A program made the position numbers and the translations under genes. A DNA stretch of 8,001 bases from Actinomycetota bacterium (GTDB lineage Bacteria > Actinomycetota > Thermoleophilia > Gaiellales > Gaiellaceae): contig JACDBY010000076.1 in the NCBI GenBank assembly GCA_013694685.1, positions 1-8,001 of the forward strand, written 5' to 3'. This document shows positions 6,746 to 8,001 of the stretch, piece after piece. The notes below the pieces were generated by a model, which was not told the origin of the DNA, made no database searches, and worked only from the letters and a program-made list of their open reading frames with translations. Position 1 is the first letter of the stretch. Every line of letters begins with the position of its first letter.

Positions 6746-8001
6746 CCCCACAGACGAAGGGCGTCCCGCTCGTCACCCTCGTGATCCTCGACGGATGGGG
6801 TCTCGCGCCACCGGGACCGGGGAACGCAGTCGAGCTCGCCCGAACCCCCGTCTTCGACGGACTCGCGGCACGATTTCCGACCACCCGACTCGCTGCGTCG
6901 GGCCCGGCGGTTGGGCTCCCCGACGGGCAGATGGGCAACTCGGAGGTCGGGCACCTGACGATCGGCTCGGGCCGGATCCTCTACCAGGACCTCGTCCGGG
7001 TGAGCCGCGCCGTGGAGGACGGGTCGCTCCTGGAGAACGACGCGCTCACGGGCGCGTACCGGCGGGCGCGGGCGCGAGGGGGAGAGGTGCACCTCCTCGG
7101 ACTCGTGTCGACCGGGGGCGTGCACTCGCACATCGACCATCTACGGGCGCTGCTCGTGCTCGCGGAGCTCGAGGGCATGGGTGAGCGAACCTGGATCCAC
7201 GCGTTCACCGACGGTCGCGACGTCTCTCCCTCGGCGGCGGTGGAAGACCTCGCGACGTTACCCGCAGAGCGGATCGGCACGATCGTCGGCCGCTACTACG
7301 CGATGGATCGCGATCGCCGCTGGGAGCGCACCGAGCGTGCGCTCTCCGCGATCCTCGACCGGGTCGGCACCCCGGCCAGCGATCCCCTGGCGGCGGTGTA
7401 TGCGAGCTACGCGCGCGGGGTCACCGACGAGTTCGTCGAGCCGATCGCCCTCCGGGGCCGCCCACGCCTCGATCCGACTCGGGACTCGGCGATCGTGTTC
7501 AACTTTCGCCCCGACCGCGTGCGCCAACTCACCGAGCGGCTGCTCGCCGCCGAGGTCGACGTCGTGACGATGACGCGTTACCGGGACGACTTCGCGTGCC
7601 CGGTCGCGTTCGTGGAGCAACTCGTCGCGGACACGCTCGCGGAGCGACTCGCGGAAGCCGGCTGCCGGCAGCTCCATGCCGCCGAGACCGAGAAGTACGC
7701 GCACGTCACGTACTTCTTCAACGGCGGCGTCGAGGAGCCGTGGCCGGGCGAGGATCGGATCCTCGTCCCCTCGCCGAGGGACGTCCCGAGCTACGACCTC
7801 GCTCCGGCGATGTCGGCGGTCGCGGTCGCCGCGCGCGTCGCGGTCGCGCTCGACGACGGCTACCGCTTCTGCGTCGTCAACTTTGCGAACCCCGACATGG
7901 TCGGGCACACGGGCGTGATCCCGGCCGTCGTGACGGCGGTCGAGACGGTTGACACGTGTCTCGGCGTCGTCGTCGAGGCGACGCTCGGACAGAATGGGGT
8001 G
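6742..8001 (+). CDS. gpmI: 2,3-bisphosphoglycerate-independent phosphoglycerate mutase, 3'-truncated by the window
   Basis: Metal-dependent enzyme of the alkaline phosphatase superfamily that interconverts 3- and 2-phosphoglycerate. The window holds 420 codons of an expected 500-515. The phosphatase domain starts with VILDGWG (D17, metal ligand) and GQMGNSEVGH with the phosphoserine S67. The transferase domain follows with STGGVHSHIDH (123-133), TDGRDVSP (156-163), GRYYAMDRDRRWER (183-196) and FNFRPDR (253-259). The phosphatase domain then resumes with TEKYAHVTYFFNGG (316-329) and NPDMVGHTG (383-391), giving D385 and H389 for metal binding. The GTG start overlaps the tpiA TGA in GTGA and has no clear Shine-Dalgarno, which indicates translational coupling. 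No frame break is seen up to the right edge. Confidence 0.96.
   Translation, partial: MTPQTKGVPLVTLVILDGWGLAPPGPGNAVELARTPVFDGLAARFPTTRLAASGPAVGLPDGQMGNSEVGHLTIGSGRILYQDLVRVSRAVEDGSLLENDALTGAYRRARARGGEVHLLGLVSTGGVHSHIDHLRALLVLAELEGMGERTWIHAFTDGRDVSPSAAVEDLATLPAERIGTIVGRYYAMDRDRRWERTERALSAILDRVGTPASDPLAAVYASYARGVTDEFVEPIALRGRPRLDPTRDSAIVFNFRPDRVRQLTERLLAAEVDVVTMTRYRDDFACPVAFVEQLVADTLAERLAEAGCRQLHAAETEKYAHVTYFFNGGVEEPWPGEDRILVPSPRDVPSYDLAPAMSAVAVAARVAVALDDGYRFCVVNFANPDMVGHTGVIPAVVTAVETVDTCLGVVVEATLGQNGV

Overview
The window is a very GC-rich stretch (about 70% by eye) with GTG starts, tightly packed plus-strand genes and strong third-position G/C. WhiA, a regulator confined to Gram-positive lineages, followed by the central glycolytic genes points to an actinobacterium. 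Short Pgk and Tpi proteins and use of a cofactor-independent phosphoglycerate mutase make a deep branch such as Thermoleophilia (Gaiellales/Solirubrobacterales-like) my best guess. That placement is inference, not proof. All eight protein genes are on the plus strand.

Layout. (1) 1-1442: an O6-alkylguanine-DNA alkyltransferase (MGMT/Ogt-type) frame, open at the left edge, whose stop codon overlaps the start of whiA. The most sensible whiA start is a CTG inside a CTGA overlap. (2) 1443-1617: a 175-bp gap with two strong hairpins (probable terminators without a U-tract) and a -10-like box 7 nt before the next ATG. (3) 1618-2688: a secreted six-Asp-box (BNR/Ycf48-like) beta-propeller protein. 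(4) 2724-3782: a leucine/valine dehydrogenase. (5) 3825-8001: the glycolytic cluster gap, pgk, tpiA, gpmI. Together these convert glyceraldehyde-3-phosphate and dihydroxyacetone phosphate to 2-phosphoglycerate. gpmI runs off the right edge after 420 codons.

The junctions pgk/tpiA (9 bp) and tpiA/gpmI (GTGA overlap) look like one translationally coupled operon. The gap/pgk junction (4827-5014) is the unusual place. It holds a 9-bp hairpin, then a second copy of the last 18 codons plus stop of gap, which differs only at three synonymous third positions. After that come a 10-bp hairpin with a tetraloop and four degenerate 12-bp tandem units sharing GTCGGACA, ending 11 nt before the pgk start. 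I read the second gap tail as a remnant of gene replacement or of a collapsed gap duplication, and the 12-mers as a local repeat or regulatory element.

I found no CRISPR array, transposase, tRNA or rRNA, and nothing that I can call a new multi-gene system. The most notable signals are the gap-tail fossil, the 12-mer repeats before pgk, the CTG start of whiA and the trimmed Pgk.
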